This document shows positions 1 through 5,790 of a stretch of DNA of 24,291 bases, piece by piece; the first letter of the stretch is position 1; each line of letters begins with the position of its first letter. Position numbers and translations under genes: made by a program. Source of the DNA: JANQRV01 sp964533785 (GTDB lineage Bacteria > Bacteroidota > Bacteroidia > Chitinophagales > Saprospiraceae); assembly GCA_964533785.1 (NCBI GenBank), contig CAZHNG010000065.1:1-24291 (forward strand), in the 5' to 3' direction. The notes below the pieces were generated by a model. It was not told where the DNA came from and ran no database searches. It worked only from the letters and a program-made list of their open reading frames with translations.

Positions 1-41
1 AAATTTGTGGTATACCATTAATTTTTAATAGTCATTGATTA

Positions 42-238
42 TCAATGCGTTATGTACCGAGTCCTGCAAGTTGGGTTAATTTCATTTACTAGAATTACAA
101 AATTTTCTTCTTCGGAGAGATCGGATTGGTATTTTCCACTTAGAGTTACTTTGCACAATCCGAGTATTACAATAGGAACGCCTTTGGACTTATCGGAGAG
201 CCTCCTTATTTCAACATTTTTTATCCCAGGCAATTGAG
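42..238 (-). pseudogene. 5'-truncated hypothetical gene fragment
   Basis: The open frame on the minus strand ends at a TGA at 42-44. Its first few residues (VADYT) are encoded by the inverted-repeat end of the neighbouring mobile unit, so only about 65 residues are native. These form a hydrophilic, probably beta-rich segment (for example VPIVILGLCKVTLSG). I do not recognise the family. The native start is not visible; a TTG just outside the repeat could serve as a start, but the simpler reading is that the 5' end was lost when the inverted-repeat unit arrived. The overlapping plus-strand frame looks less like a protein. Confidence is limited because so little of the gene remains. Confidence 0.4.
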
Positions 239-259
239 TGTAATCGGCAACTAACAATG
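236..259 (+). repeat. Left terminal inverted repeat, 24 bp
   Basis: This is the exact reverse complement of 3729-3752. The core is TGTAATCGGCAACTAACA at 239-256, an IS66-style end starting with GTAA. Confidence 0.8.
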
Positions 260-282
260 TTAAATGTTAGTTGCCGATTACA
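239..282. repeat. 44-bp palindrome made of two facing copies of the terminal repeat
   Basis: Two perfect 18-bp arms (239-256 and 265-282) flank an 8-nt spacer (atgttaaa). The right arm has the same orientation as the right end at 3732-3749. This resembles an element reduced to its two ends, or a MITE-like hairpin. No T-run follows, so it is a poor terminator candidate. The right arm joins directly onto the tnpC fragment, which begins at about 281. Confidence 0.75.
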
Positions 283-461
283 AAATCTTTGAGCAATTTT
301 TTCGGCCCATCGCGATTGCGTCCTTCCTGATAATCAAAAAGTACTAAGTCCTGGTTTCCACATAAGTAAAGCCAATGCCAGCCCTTATGAGTACTACCTT
401 TTTTATTTTTATCCAATACTTTGATGGGGGTTTCATCTACTTGCAGGTATTGGACGTAAAA
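281..461 (-). pseudogene. IS66 tnpC internal fragment
   Basis: These 181 bp match 4768-4948 inside the intact IS66 tnpC with only two mismatches that I can find, in the same orientation. The segment encodes about 60 residues around the first catalytic aspartate (QVDETPIKVL). The frame stays open from 488 to 267, but the flanking residues (MASPKKLLL and VIGN) are foreign to tnpC, so it cannot be a working transposase. Near identity with the intact copy points to a recent origin, for example gene conversion or an aborted transposition or repair event. Bounded on the left by the palindrome and on the right by unrelated sequence. Confidence 0.85.
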
Positions 462-588
462 GAGCAACAATTTTTTCGGGCTGGCCAAAAAAATGGTCGC
501 TCTATCCTTGCATAGTGTTAGTCTGCGCTGTCATCGAGGTTCCGCAAAAAGGGCAGATGCCCAATTATCAACTTAAAAAATTGGAACC

Positions 589-1125
589 ATGACAAAGAAT
601 ATAACATCAACAGAAACTTACCGGATCTACATTGCTTCTCTATCAGATTATAACGCTGGCATCTTACACGGTGCATGGATCGATTTAACAGGGCTTACCA
701 TCGATGACATTCAGGATGGAATTAACGAAATCCTGGAAGCTAGTCCACCATACGCTAAGAAATACGGTGAACCCTCAGAAGAGTACGCGATCCATGACTT
801 TGAGCTTGGTGGTATCCGCATTTCCGAATACGAAGACCTCAATACAGTAGTAAGCATTGTGGAGGCTTGGGAAGAACACGGAGATGCTTTCGCAGTTTAT
901 TATAACGACGTTGACGATCTTGAAACGGCCATATCATGCTTTGAAGATGCCTATCAGTGTGAATATGATTCCTTTTTGGATTACCCCACTCAAACTTTCG
1001 ATGAATTGTACGCTCATTCAATACCGGAAAATCTCCGTCACTATATCGATTATCAGGCTTTCGCCCGTGATCTGGAAGCCGAAGGCTATTACATTGAAGA
1101 TGGTCATGTATTCCGGCCTGTATAG
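589..1125 (+). CDS. ardA: ArdA-family antirestriction protein
   Basis: The 178-residue acidic protein matches the ArdA family in length and pattern. It starts with a beta strand (YRIYIASLSDYNAGILHGAW, residues 11-30), followed by EEYAIHDFE near residue 64, SEYEDLNTVV at 79-88, an acidic stretch rich in D and E at 95-145, and a C-terminal YIDYQAFARDLEAEGYY block. Family knowledge: ArdA dimers mimic bent B-form DNA and inhibit type I restriction enzymes, protecting incoming plasmids and conjugative or integrative elements. The ATG at 589 has no clear Shine-Dalgarno, as expected for Bacteroidota. It lies in the inverted-repeat-bounded unit, fitting a role in horizontal transfer. Only a weak -7-like TATCCTTG lies upstream, around 510. 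No conjugation genes are in the window. Confidence 0.93.
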   Translation: MTKNITSTETYRIYIASLSDYNAGILHGAWIDLTGLTIDDIQDGINEILEASPPYAKKYGEPSEEYAIHDFELGGIRISEYEDLNTVVSIVEAWEEHGDAFAVYYNDVDDLETAISCFEDAYQCEYDSFLDYPTQTFDELYAHSIPENLRHYIDYQAFARDLEAEGYYIEDGHVFRPV

Positions 1126-1165
1126 TATTAGGATTACGTTCTTACTTCTCTTTTCAATAAAAAAG

Positions 1166-1196
1166 GGCCGTCACTTACCCAGCCTCAATGACGGCC
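1166..1196 (-). terminator. Hairpin, possible minus-strand terminator
   Basis: The arms ggccgtca (1166-1173) and tgacggcc (1189-1196) form a perfect 8-bp stem. On the minus strand it is followed by a T-rich run (complement of aataaaaaa at 1156-1164). It sits 40 bp after ardA; on the plus strand no T-run follows, so it terminates ardA poorly by this reading. Confidence 0.45.
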
Positions 1197-1330
1197 TTCC
1201 AAGAAGAAGACTTGCAAATCTTAAGTTGACAAGCTCGGACTTTTCCAAACTTACCAGTACTCAATTGCAAATATACCTATTTAAATAGATAATTAATATC
1301 TACTTACGTGAATAATTTTACATATAAATC

Positions 1331-1339
1331 TGTGGATAA
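1331..1339 (+). promoter_or_regulatory. DnaA-box-like sequence
   Basis: The sequence tgtggataa is an exact match to the bacterial DnaA box (TTATCCACA on the other strand), just upstream of the XRE-type gene. A second exact copy lies at 5744-5752 inside the IS66. A single box is weak evidence for an origin. Confidence 0.25.
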
Positions 1340-1372
1340 CTACAACTCAAGTTATATTGCTGCAAAAAAACA

Positions 1373-1597
1373 TTGGCGTTAGACAAGGATAAGTTTGACA
1401 TTCCAAAAAAACTCAATCGAATTCTGGAAGAGCTGGAAGAGCAGGAACGTTCTATGTTGTGGTTATCAAAGAAAACCGGAATAACCTACCAAACTATTTT
1501 TGACTACTGTCATAACATTAAGCAGCCGAATCTCATTAGGCTAAAAGTTATCGCTATTGTTTTAGGCGTAAAGTCCTCTAGCCTAATAGTAGATTGA
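1373..1597 (+). CDS. Small XRE/Cro-type helix-turn-helix regulator
   Basis: The 74-residue protein has the layout of a single-domain Cro/C1-type HTH. A charged first helix (KKLNRILEELEEQE) is followed by a helix-turn-helix near residues 28-48 (LSKKTGITYQTIFDYCHN) and then IKQPNLIRLKVIAIVLGV, which matches the family's 'xxP....L..ia..L.v' ending. The start taken is TTG at 1373; no ATG or GTG is available upstream before the TAA, and the next internal ATG (1454) would remove helix 1. It probably binds DNA as a dimer, and could control itself or the adjacent antitoxin remnant and operon (inference). Family assignment comes from pattern alone. Confidence 0.7.
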   Translation: MALDKDKFDIPKKLNRILEELEEQERSMLWLSKKTGITYQTIFDYCHNIKQPNLIRLKVIAIVLGVKSSSLIVD

Positions 1598-1605
1598 ATA
1601 CTAGC

Positions 1606-1634
1606 TTGCATTCTAGCTGTAAACGGCATATAAT
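1606..1634 (+). promoter_or_regulatory. Sigma70-like promoter (TTGCAT, 17 nt, TATAAT)
   Basis: TTGCAT at 1606-1611 and TATAAT at 1629-1634 have exact 17-nt spacing, the classic proteobacterial layout, not the Bacteroidota TAnnTTTG type. The expected start point falls on or next to the ATG at 1641, so any transcript would be leaderless or nearly so. Two direct ctagct copies (1601-1606 and 1613-1618) overlap the -35 region and could be an operator. Confidence 0.35.
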
Positions 1635-1640
1635 AGTAGC

Positions 1641-1871
1641 ATGAAAATAGAAACCTTAAAGACCGAAACAGCCAAGCTTTCGAAGGCGGAAAGACAAGAA
1701 CTTTTAGGCTATGTTGAAAATCTGGTGGCGGATGATGAAAATCAATTCGAATTCACTGCGGTCGAATAGAAATTGTTAATTAGAAGAAGCGAAGAAATCA
1801 GAACTGGCAAAGTAAAAACCATTCCCGTAGGAAAGGTTTTAGTTGAGATTAAAAAAAAGCACACCTTTTAG
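1641..1871 (+). pseudogene. Addiction-module antitoxin-like gene interrupted by an in-frame TAG
   Basis: The frame from ATG 1641 encodes 42 residues (MKIETLKTETAKLSKAERQE and onward) and stops at TAG 1767-1769. The same frame then continues for 33 more residues (KLLIRRSEEIRTGKVKTIPV and onward) to a TAG at 1869. The first half fits the 'L...ER.EL' start of small addiction-module antitoxins, and the second fits their usual C-terminus ('RR.EE...GKV..IP...V...I'). Together they make a 76-residue protein of normal antitoxin length, with one nonsense codon in the middle. No RelE/ParE-like toxin frame follows in 1872-2123. It is most likely a decayed antitoxin orphan; a sequencing error or TAG readthrough are alternatives. 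Confidence 0.6.
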
Positions 1872-2057
1872 ACTTAAATTGTTTTGTTTTTTCAATAAAT
1901 CAATTTTAATTTTTAAATTTAACCTAAAATTCTTGCGAATACACCAAACAGCAAAAAATTTGGATATAGGAAACAAATCGATGAAAGACTTTGATTTGTT
2001 TATAAACGAATGATAGATGTTGTATCGTAATAAAAATGCTTAATCTTCAGGTGCATT

Positions 2058-2089
2058 TTTGGCGATCTAATATAGTAAAAGTATATTTC
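2058..2089 (+). promoter_or_regulatory. Bacteroidota-type promoter for the two-gene operon
   Basis: TTTG at 2058-2061 is followed after exactly 20 nt by TATATTTC at 2082-2089, one base off the TAnnTTTG -7 consensus. The predicted start near 2096 leaves a 5' leader of about 28 nt before ATG 2124. The rest of the spacer 1872-2057 is very AT-rich; I see nothing else in it beyond an 11-codon mini-ORF at 1981. Confidence 0.6.
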
Positions 2090-2123
2090 GGCCAATATTT
2101 AATAATCTCAAAAAAGAGCCTAG

Positions 2124-2666
2124 ATGGACGCAGCAACCACTTTTAGGATATATGAGTTAAAAAGACAAGCCAAAAATATTTCTAATGCTATATGTCATTT
2201 TTATTCAGAAGCATTACAAGTGGCTTTAGAAAGGAACCATCATCAAAGCGGTATAAGTCTCAAAGTTATAGGTGATTTTAACAAAACAATCAAACTACTT
2301 TGGGCTAAACGAATGAAAAATACCGGACATGAAGAAAGAAGAGTCCTGGTGGAAATGGCCGCTTATGGTATTGCTTTTTATCTTGTTACGGATTTAACAG
2401 AATATGAAATAATTCAACAAGGTCTGCAAGGCGACGGATTTGACTATTGGCTTGGTTACAAAGAAAGTAATCCTAAATATGATCCTGATAACTTTTTGAA
2501 TGCGGGTCTCGAGGTATCGGGAATCTTTAATGATAGTTTGAGTGTTGTAGAAAGAAGGGTAAAAGATAAAATAGCCCAAGTAAGGAGAAAGAATCCAGAT
2601 GGCTTCTCCACATACATTGTGGTGACGGAATTTGGTCAACCTTTAAGTAAAATTTTAAAAGTATGA
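2124..2666 (+). CDS. Conserved-looking hypothetical protein, first gene of two-gene module
   Basis: This 180-residue soluble protein has no signal peptide or membrane segment. The first 70 residues look helical. A central block follows: VLVEMAAYGIAFYLVTDLTE (74-93), then the aromatic GDGFDYWLGY (103-112), LEVSGIF (129-135), RRVKDKIAQV (144-153) and a beta-like end, YIVVTEFGQPLSKI (164-177). From memory, unnamed bacterial proteins share a similar 'TEY..... G.GFDYWLG...... LEVSGI ..... VVEF..P' pattern, but I cannot name a family or function. Its TGA overlaps the ATG of the next gene (ATGA), so the two are translationally coupled. Placement beside ardA in a mobile unit makes a defence or counter-defence role worth testing (inference only). 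Confidence 0.8.
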   Translation: MDAATTFRIYELKRQAKNISNAICHFYSEALQVALERNHHQSGISLKVIGDFNKTIKLLWAKRMKNTGHEERRVLVEMAAYGIAFYLVTDLTEYEIIQQGLQGDGFDYWLGYKESNPKYDPDNFLNAGLEVSGIFNDSLSVVERRVKDKIAQVRRKNPDGFSTYIVVTEFGQPLSKILKV

Positions 2667-3418
2667 GTAGCAAGACTCAATTATTGCATCAAAAAGCAAT
2701 GGAAAATGCAGAAAGAGCATTTAACGCTAAAAATGACGGTGATAACAACCTTTATAGAAAATTTATTAATATAGCTTATAAGGAAGAGAAGGAAGCTGCT
2801 TTGAGGTTATTAAATAAGAAATCAGCTGAACCAACCCGATCTATCTTGTTCAGAGGAGCCATAAGTCTTGCTATAAAATGTAATGAATATCAAGAAGCTG
2901 CAGAGCTTACCTCCATGGCTTTAGATGGAAATCCACCGTTACAATTGAAAACAGAAATAGAGAATTTGTATAAGTTGATTGAAGAAAAAATAAATCAAAA
3001 CGGAGGGTCTTCCTTAAACCCTGATAGTGAAAAAATAATTATAAGTAAGGATAAATTATCAGGTAAAAAGACTTCAGAGACGAGAATTCAAATATTTAAG
3101 GACCTTAATGGTGAGTTCCATTTTCGGGTTTTAGCCCGAAATGGTAAAGTTATTCTTAAAAGTAACAAAGGTTATTCTTCTGTTCAAGATTGCAAGAAGG
3201 GTTTAAGTTCTTTTATTCAAAGTGCTAGCTCACGATCTCAATTTGAAAGCAAAACTGATACTTCTTCTGGAAAGTTCTATTTTATCGTAAAATCATCGAG
3301 TGGAAAAGAAGTAGCAAAAGCCGAAGGGCTTTATGACTCATACAAAAGACTAAATTTTGACATTGAAATAGTTACTGAAAACATCACAACTTCTGAAATT
3401 AGCGTTCTTAACTTATAA
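2663..3418 (+). CDS. Helical-repeat protein fused to two DUF1508/YegP-like domains
   Basis: The 251-residue soluble protein has two parts. Residues 1-112 are helical with a TPR-like flavour: YRKFINIAYKEEKEAALRLL, then EPTRSILFRGAISLAIKCNE and AAELTSMALDGNPPLQLKTE. After a Ser/Gly linker (113-138) come two consecutive segments resembling the DUF1508 (YegP/UPF0339) beta-hairpin fold. The first, about 141-188, is RIQIFKDLNGEFHFRVLARN, then GKVILKSNKGYSSVQDCKKG. The second, about 199-240, is the diverged SGKFYFIVKSSSGKEVAKAE and onward. DUF1508 domains are small and often tandem, with no settled biochemical role. The ATG overlaps the stop of the upstream gene by 4 bp, implying a two-protein system. 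The fusion gives no catalytic motif; a binding or scaffold role is a guess. Confidence 0.8.
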   Translation: MSSKTQLLHQKAMENAERAFNAKNDGDNNLYRKFINIAYKEEKEAALRLLNKKSAEPTRSILFRGAISLAIKCNEYQEAAELTSMALDGNPPLQLKTEIENLYKLIEEKINQNGGSSLNPDSEKIIISKDKLSGKKTSETRIQIFKDLNGEFHFRVLARNGKVILKSNKGYSSVQDCKKGLSSFIQSASSRSQFESKTDTSSGKFYFIVKSSSGKEVAKAEGLYDSYKRLNFDIEIVTENITTSEISVLNL

Positions 3419-3506
3419 AGCGTCGGTTTAGAAATTCCAAACAATTCACAAATCTCCATTATTGGATACTATCTGCTGTTATACAATTCCACCAAGTGTT
3501 TAGCCC

Positions 3507-3705
3507 GTGCTTCCGTTACAACAAGACTATGACGCCGTCAAAGCAGCTGTTTCTATGAAATGGAGTAACGGACAAGTTGAAGGGCAGATAAACCGGTTGA
3601 AGAATATTAAGCGGCAAATGTACGGACGAGCTGGTTTTAAGCTATTGCGTAAACGGATTTTGATGGATTCTAGTTAATCATTTCCACCAAAATTGGGGAA
3701 GAACC
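3507..3705 (+). pseudogene. ISL3-family transposase 3' remnant with its right terminal repeat
   Basis: The frame 3507-3677 encodes 56 residues with the characteristic ISL3 transposase C-terminus: LQQDYDAVKAA, then WSNGQVEGQINRLKNIKRQM and YGRAGFKLLRKRIL. It is followed 11-28 nt later by a likely ISL3 end (reading inward, ggttcttccccaattttgg, ending at 3705). An in-frame TAG at 3501 cuts the frame off, and the rest of the transposase and the left end are missing. The 3419-3506 stretch between the operon and the remnant holds no recognisable gene. Full-length ISL3 transposases are about 400 residues, so this is non-functional. Confidence 0.85.
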
Positions 3706-3728
3706 ATTCGGAATTGCGAAAAATTGTG

Positions 3729-3752
3729 CATTGTTAGTTGCCGATTACACTC
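3729..3752 (-). repeat. Right terminal inverted repeat, 24 bp
   Basis: This is the exact reverse complement of 236-259 and shares its 18-bp core with the palindrome at 239-282. It lies 23 bp right of the ISL3 end. Confidence 0.8.
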
Positions 3753-3794
3753 CGCTTGACCTAGAAGATTTTGATATATCTTTCTTCTTTGAAA

Positions 3795-4142
3795 ATGCAT
3801 ATTCACTCACTGGACATAAAATGGGAGACAAAAAATAATATTAAATCTTTCCAAGCAGAAGAATTCAAAACTGAAGAGATCAAAATAGAATACGAAAATG
3901 GATCGTTTCATCCTGTTAGATATATTCATGCAGAATATGATTTAACCGAAAAAGTTTTTAGACACTTTGATGGGGCAATTCACTTTTATACTGAAGATGA
4001 ATATTACCGAAGAAGAGATTCTGACTTCAATTTTAATAAAAAAAATACTACGCACATAAAAAGTATCCGTCCGAGCAATCACATATTGCTAAAACTTGCC
4101 AGGTCTCATAAATTTGCGGATAATGGGGCAGGTTCAGGTTGA
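3795..4142 (+). CDS. Hypothetical protein, 3' end replaced by IS66 sequence
   Basis: About 89 native residues (3795-4062) are followed by 26 residues read out of the left end of the IS66 (IRPSNHILLKLARS and onward). The native part includes SFHPVRYIHAEYDLTEKVFR, HFDGAIHFYTEDEYYRRRDS and DFNFNKKNTTHIKS. The strongly patterned 'HAEYD....FRHFDGAI..Y...EY..R.D' looks like a conserved domain, but I cannot name it. The reading frame is open from TTG 3771; ATG 3795 is preferred. The left IS-type repeat lies only 45 bp upstream, so the gene may have lost its 5' part too: another frame (PLDLEDFDISFFFENAYSLTG) is open immediately upstream. It is probably a dead gene despite the open frame. Confidence 0.55.
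   Translation: MHIHSLDIKWETKNNIKSFQAEEFKTEEIKIEYENGSFHPVRYIHAEYDLTEKVFRHFDGAIHFYTEDEYYRRRDSDFNFNKKNTTHIKSIRPSNHILLKLARSHKFADNGAGSG
4063..4078 (+). repeat. IS66 left terminal inverted repeat
   Basis: gtatccgtccgagcaa, matching 6555-6570 in reverse complement at 16 of 16 positions. Confidence 0.9.
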
Positions 4143-5617
4143 GGTTTTTCGAAGGATACATAGCAAGGCAACAGATCCTTAATCTTGTTGATAGGATAAT
4201 CCTGGATTTCAGTCAGGACTGCATAGAGCCATTGAAAAGGATCCAGGCCATTTAATTTGCAACTACCAAAAAATGAATACAGCATGGCGGCATTTTTCGC
4301 TCCCTGATGAGAACCTGCGAAGAGATAATTTTTACGTCCTAATGCTAATGGCCGCACCTGATTTTCAATTGGATTATTATCGATATGCAATCCGCCATGG
4401 GTGGTGTAACGACTTAGCAGTTCCCATCTTTTAAGGCTATAGGCAATGGCTTTTCCAATAGCTGAAGTAGGCAATACCTTTGGATACTCCTTTTTTAACC
4501 AACGGCCTAATTCTTCTAGTATAGGAACAGCAAGTAGTTGGCGCATTTCATGGATGCGATCCCAGTTGGCTTTTTCTTCTTTGAGTTTAGCTTCCAGATG
4601 GTAGAGTTGTTGGACTTGGCTGAGGAAATAAGCGGCCCGTTCAGGGTCGTTATCCTTTGCCTGATCAAATTTACGGCGGGCATGTGCCATGCAAGCCAGC
4701 ATGGTGATTTTCGGGTTTTTCTCAAAGGCTTCGTAGACACTTAAGCCGTCGGTTTGCAAATAACCTTCAAAATCTTTGAGCAATTTTTTCGGCCCATCGC
4801 GATTGCGTCCTTCCTGATAATCAAAAAGTACTAAGTCCTGGTTTCCACATAAGTAAAGCCAATGCCAGCCCTTATGAGTACTACCTTTTTTATTTTTATC
4901 CAAGACTTTGATGGGGGTTTCATCTACTTGCAGGTATTGGACATAAAAAACCTCTTCTTTTAGTGCTTCGTAAAGAGGCAACAGCAATTGACAACAGGCA
5001 TTGACCCAGTCGCTGAGGGTAGAAGTGGGGATGCGCACCCCCTGACGCAACATCATTTGGGCCTGGCGGTACAATGGCAAGTGGTCTACAAACTTACTGA
5101 CCAGGATAAATGCCAGCAAGGATTCGTGGGCAATGCTTTTTTCAATGGCCCGACTTGGCATTTTGCCAATAACTACCCCGGAACCATCTGCTTTAGCATA
5201 TTTTTTGCGAATAATTTCAATGACAAAATAGGTAGAAGGTTGCTTAGCTAGTACTTCGCTAACTTCCTGTCCAATGCAGACCATACCGGTTGTATCCATG
5301 TCCGGCTCAATCACGATCTGAGTACGTGGCAAATGCTCCGGTAAAGGATGGCGTCCGGGATGGCGCTTCTTTTTTCGACTGTAGGATATTTTTTCGGTTG
5401 ATGCTTGTTCTTCTGTTGGTTCTTCAACTTGTTCATCATTCAGATCCAGGCTCAATTGGCCGGGTAGTGGTTGTGACTCAAAACGTTCACTCTTCTTGCC
5501 GAAGATCAGGCGTTTCAATTGATTGAGCTCTGCCTCCAGTTTCTCCAGGCGCTTTTCCTGTTCCAGGCTATGCTCCAATAGTTGTTCGCGGCTATATGTT
5601 TCGAGTTTCGCTTTCAC
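4106..5617 (-). CDS. tnpC: IS66 family transposase TnpC
   Basis: The 503-residue protein is the DDE transposase of the element. Seen in order: an N-terminal leucine-rich coiled coil (residues 10-38), an acidic linker, an HTH/zinc-ribbon-like region containing CIGQEVSEVL (114-123) and VIEIIRKKYA, then the catalytic core. The catalytic residues are D232 in VDETPIKVL, D290 in LQTDG and E418 in DNNPIENQVRPLALGRKN. The C-terminal IS66 tail (FFGSCKLNGLDPFQWL) is complete. The start is GTG at 5615-5617. It acts on the terminal repeats at 4063 and 6570. Unusually, 173 bp separate it from tnpB, and this gap contains DnaA-box-like sequences. A 181-bp duplicate of its middle lies at 281-461. Confidence 0.96.
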   Translation of the reverse strand: MKAKLETYSREQLLEHSLEQEKRLEKLEAELNQLKRLIFGKKSERFESQPLPGQLSLDLNDEQVEEPTEEQASTEKISYSRKKKRHPGRHPLPEHLPRTQIVIEPDMDTTGMVCIGQEVSEVLAKQPSTYFVIEIIRKKYAKADGSGVVIGKMPSRAIEKSIAHESLLAFILVSKFVDHLPLYRQAQMMLRQGVRIPTSTLSDWVNACCQLLLPLYEALKEEVFYVQYLQVDETPIKVLDKNKKGSTHKGWHWLYLCGNQDLVLFDYQEGRNRDGPKKLLKDFEGYLQTDGLSVYEAFEKNPKITMLACMAHARRKFDQAKDNDPERAAYFLSQVQQLYHLEAKLKEEKANWDRIHEMRQLLAVPILEELGRWLKKEYPKVLPTSAIGKAIAYSLKRWELLSRYTTHGGLHIDNNPIENQVRPLALGRKNYLFAGSHQGAKNAAMLYSFFGSCKLNGLDPFQWLYAVLTEIQDYPINKIKDLLPCYVSFEKPQPEPAPLSANL

Positions 5618-5743
5618 ATCCCAAAGGTACGATCACCTGCTGTGGAAAGCCCTGTTTTCCAGTACTTTTTACCAACACCGCACTATTTTTTCCGTGGATA
5701 AATCACAGGGTAACGGCAAATTTTCCTTTGCCATTGCAAAAAG

Positions 5744-5752
5744 TGTGGATAA
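5744..5752 (+). promoter_or_regulatory. DnaA-box-like sequence in the tnpB-tnpC gap
   Basis: tgtggataa matches the DnaA box exactly; a one-mismatch copy (cgtggataa) lies near 5693-5701. The 173-bp gap between tnpB and tnpC holds no other feature I can support. Confidence 0.25.
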
Positions 5753-5790
5753 CTGAGCCGGAAAAGGCAATTTCGTTTTCAGCTGGAAAC

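Larger units (their letters stand above)
236..3752. mobile_element. Non-autonomous IS66-end unit carrying ardA and a two-gene module (inferred)
   Basis: Seen: positions 236-259 and 3729-3752 are perfect 24-bp inverted repeats, reading inward from the left as GTAATCGGCAACTAACA plus a few bases on each side. Known: IS66-family ends typically begin with GTA. The intact IS66 at 4063-6570 has ends of similar style, sharing a GTA start and a GCAACTA-like block. Inferred: the 3.5 kb between the repeats could move in trans as a passenger unit, since inside are only transposase scraps plus ardA, an XRE-type gene, a broken antitoxin and a two-gene operon. No 8-bp target duplication is visible (aattgagt on the left, actccgct on the right), so the unit may instead be the product of several events. 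Confidence 0.5.

Noticed and set aside
52..237. 61-codon plus-strand frame
   Set aside because: It is antisense to the more protein-like minus-strand fragment; both are short, and no start signal supports it.
239..282. Rho-independent terminator reading of the 44-bp palindrome
   Set aside because: No T-run follows on either strand, and the arms are better explained by identity with the terminal repeat at 3732-3749.
857..1288. 143-codon plus-strand frame overlapping ardA
   Set aside because: It lies in another frame over a clear ArdA gene and has no domain-like pattern.
1981..2013. 11-codon ORF (MKDFDLFINE) between the antitoxin remnant and the operon
   Set aside because: Too short, with no sign of a toxin; possibly a decayed fragment, but nothing supports a call.
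4516..5756. Multiple frames opposite or within IS66 tnpC
   Set aside because: They lie in other frames of an intact, catalytic-residue-complete transposase.
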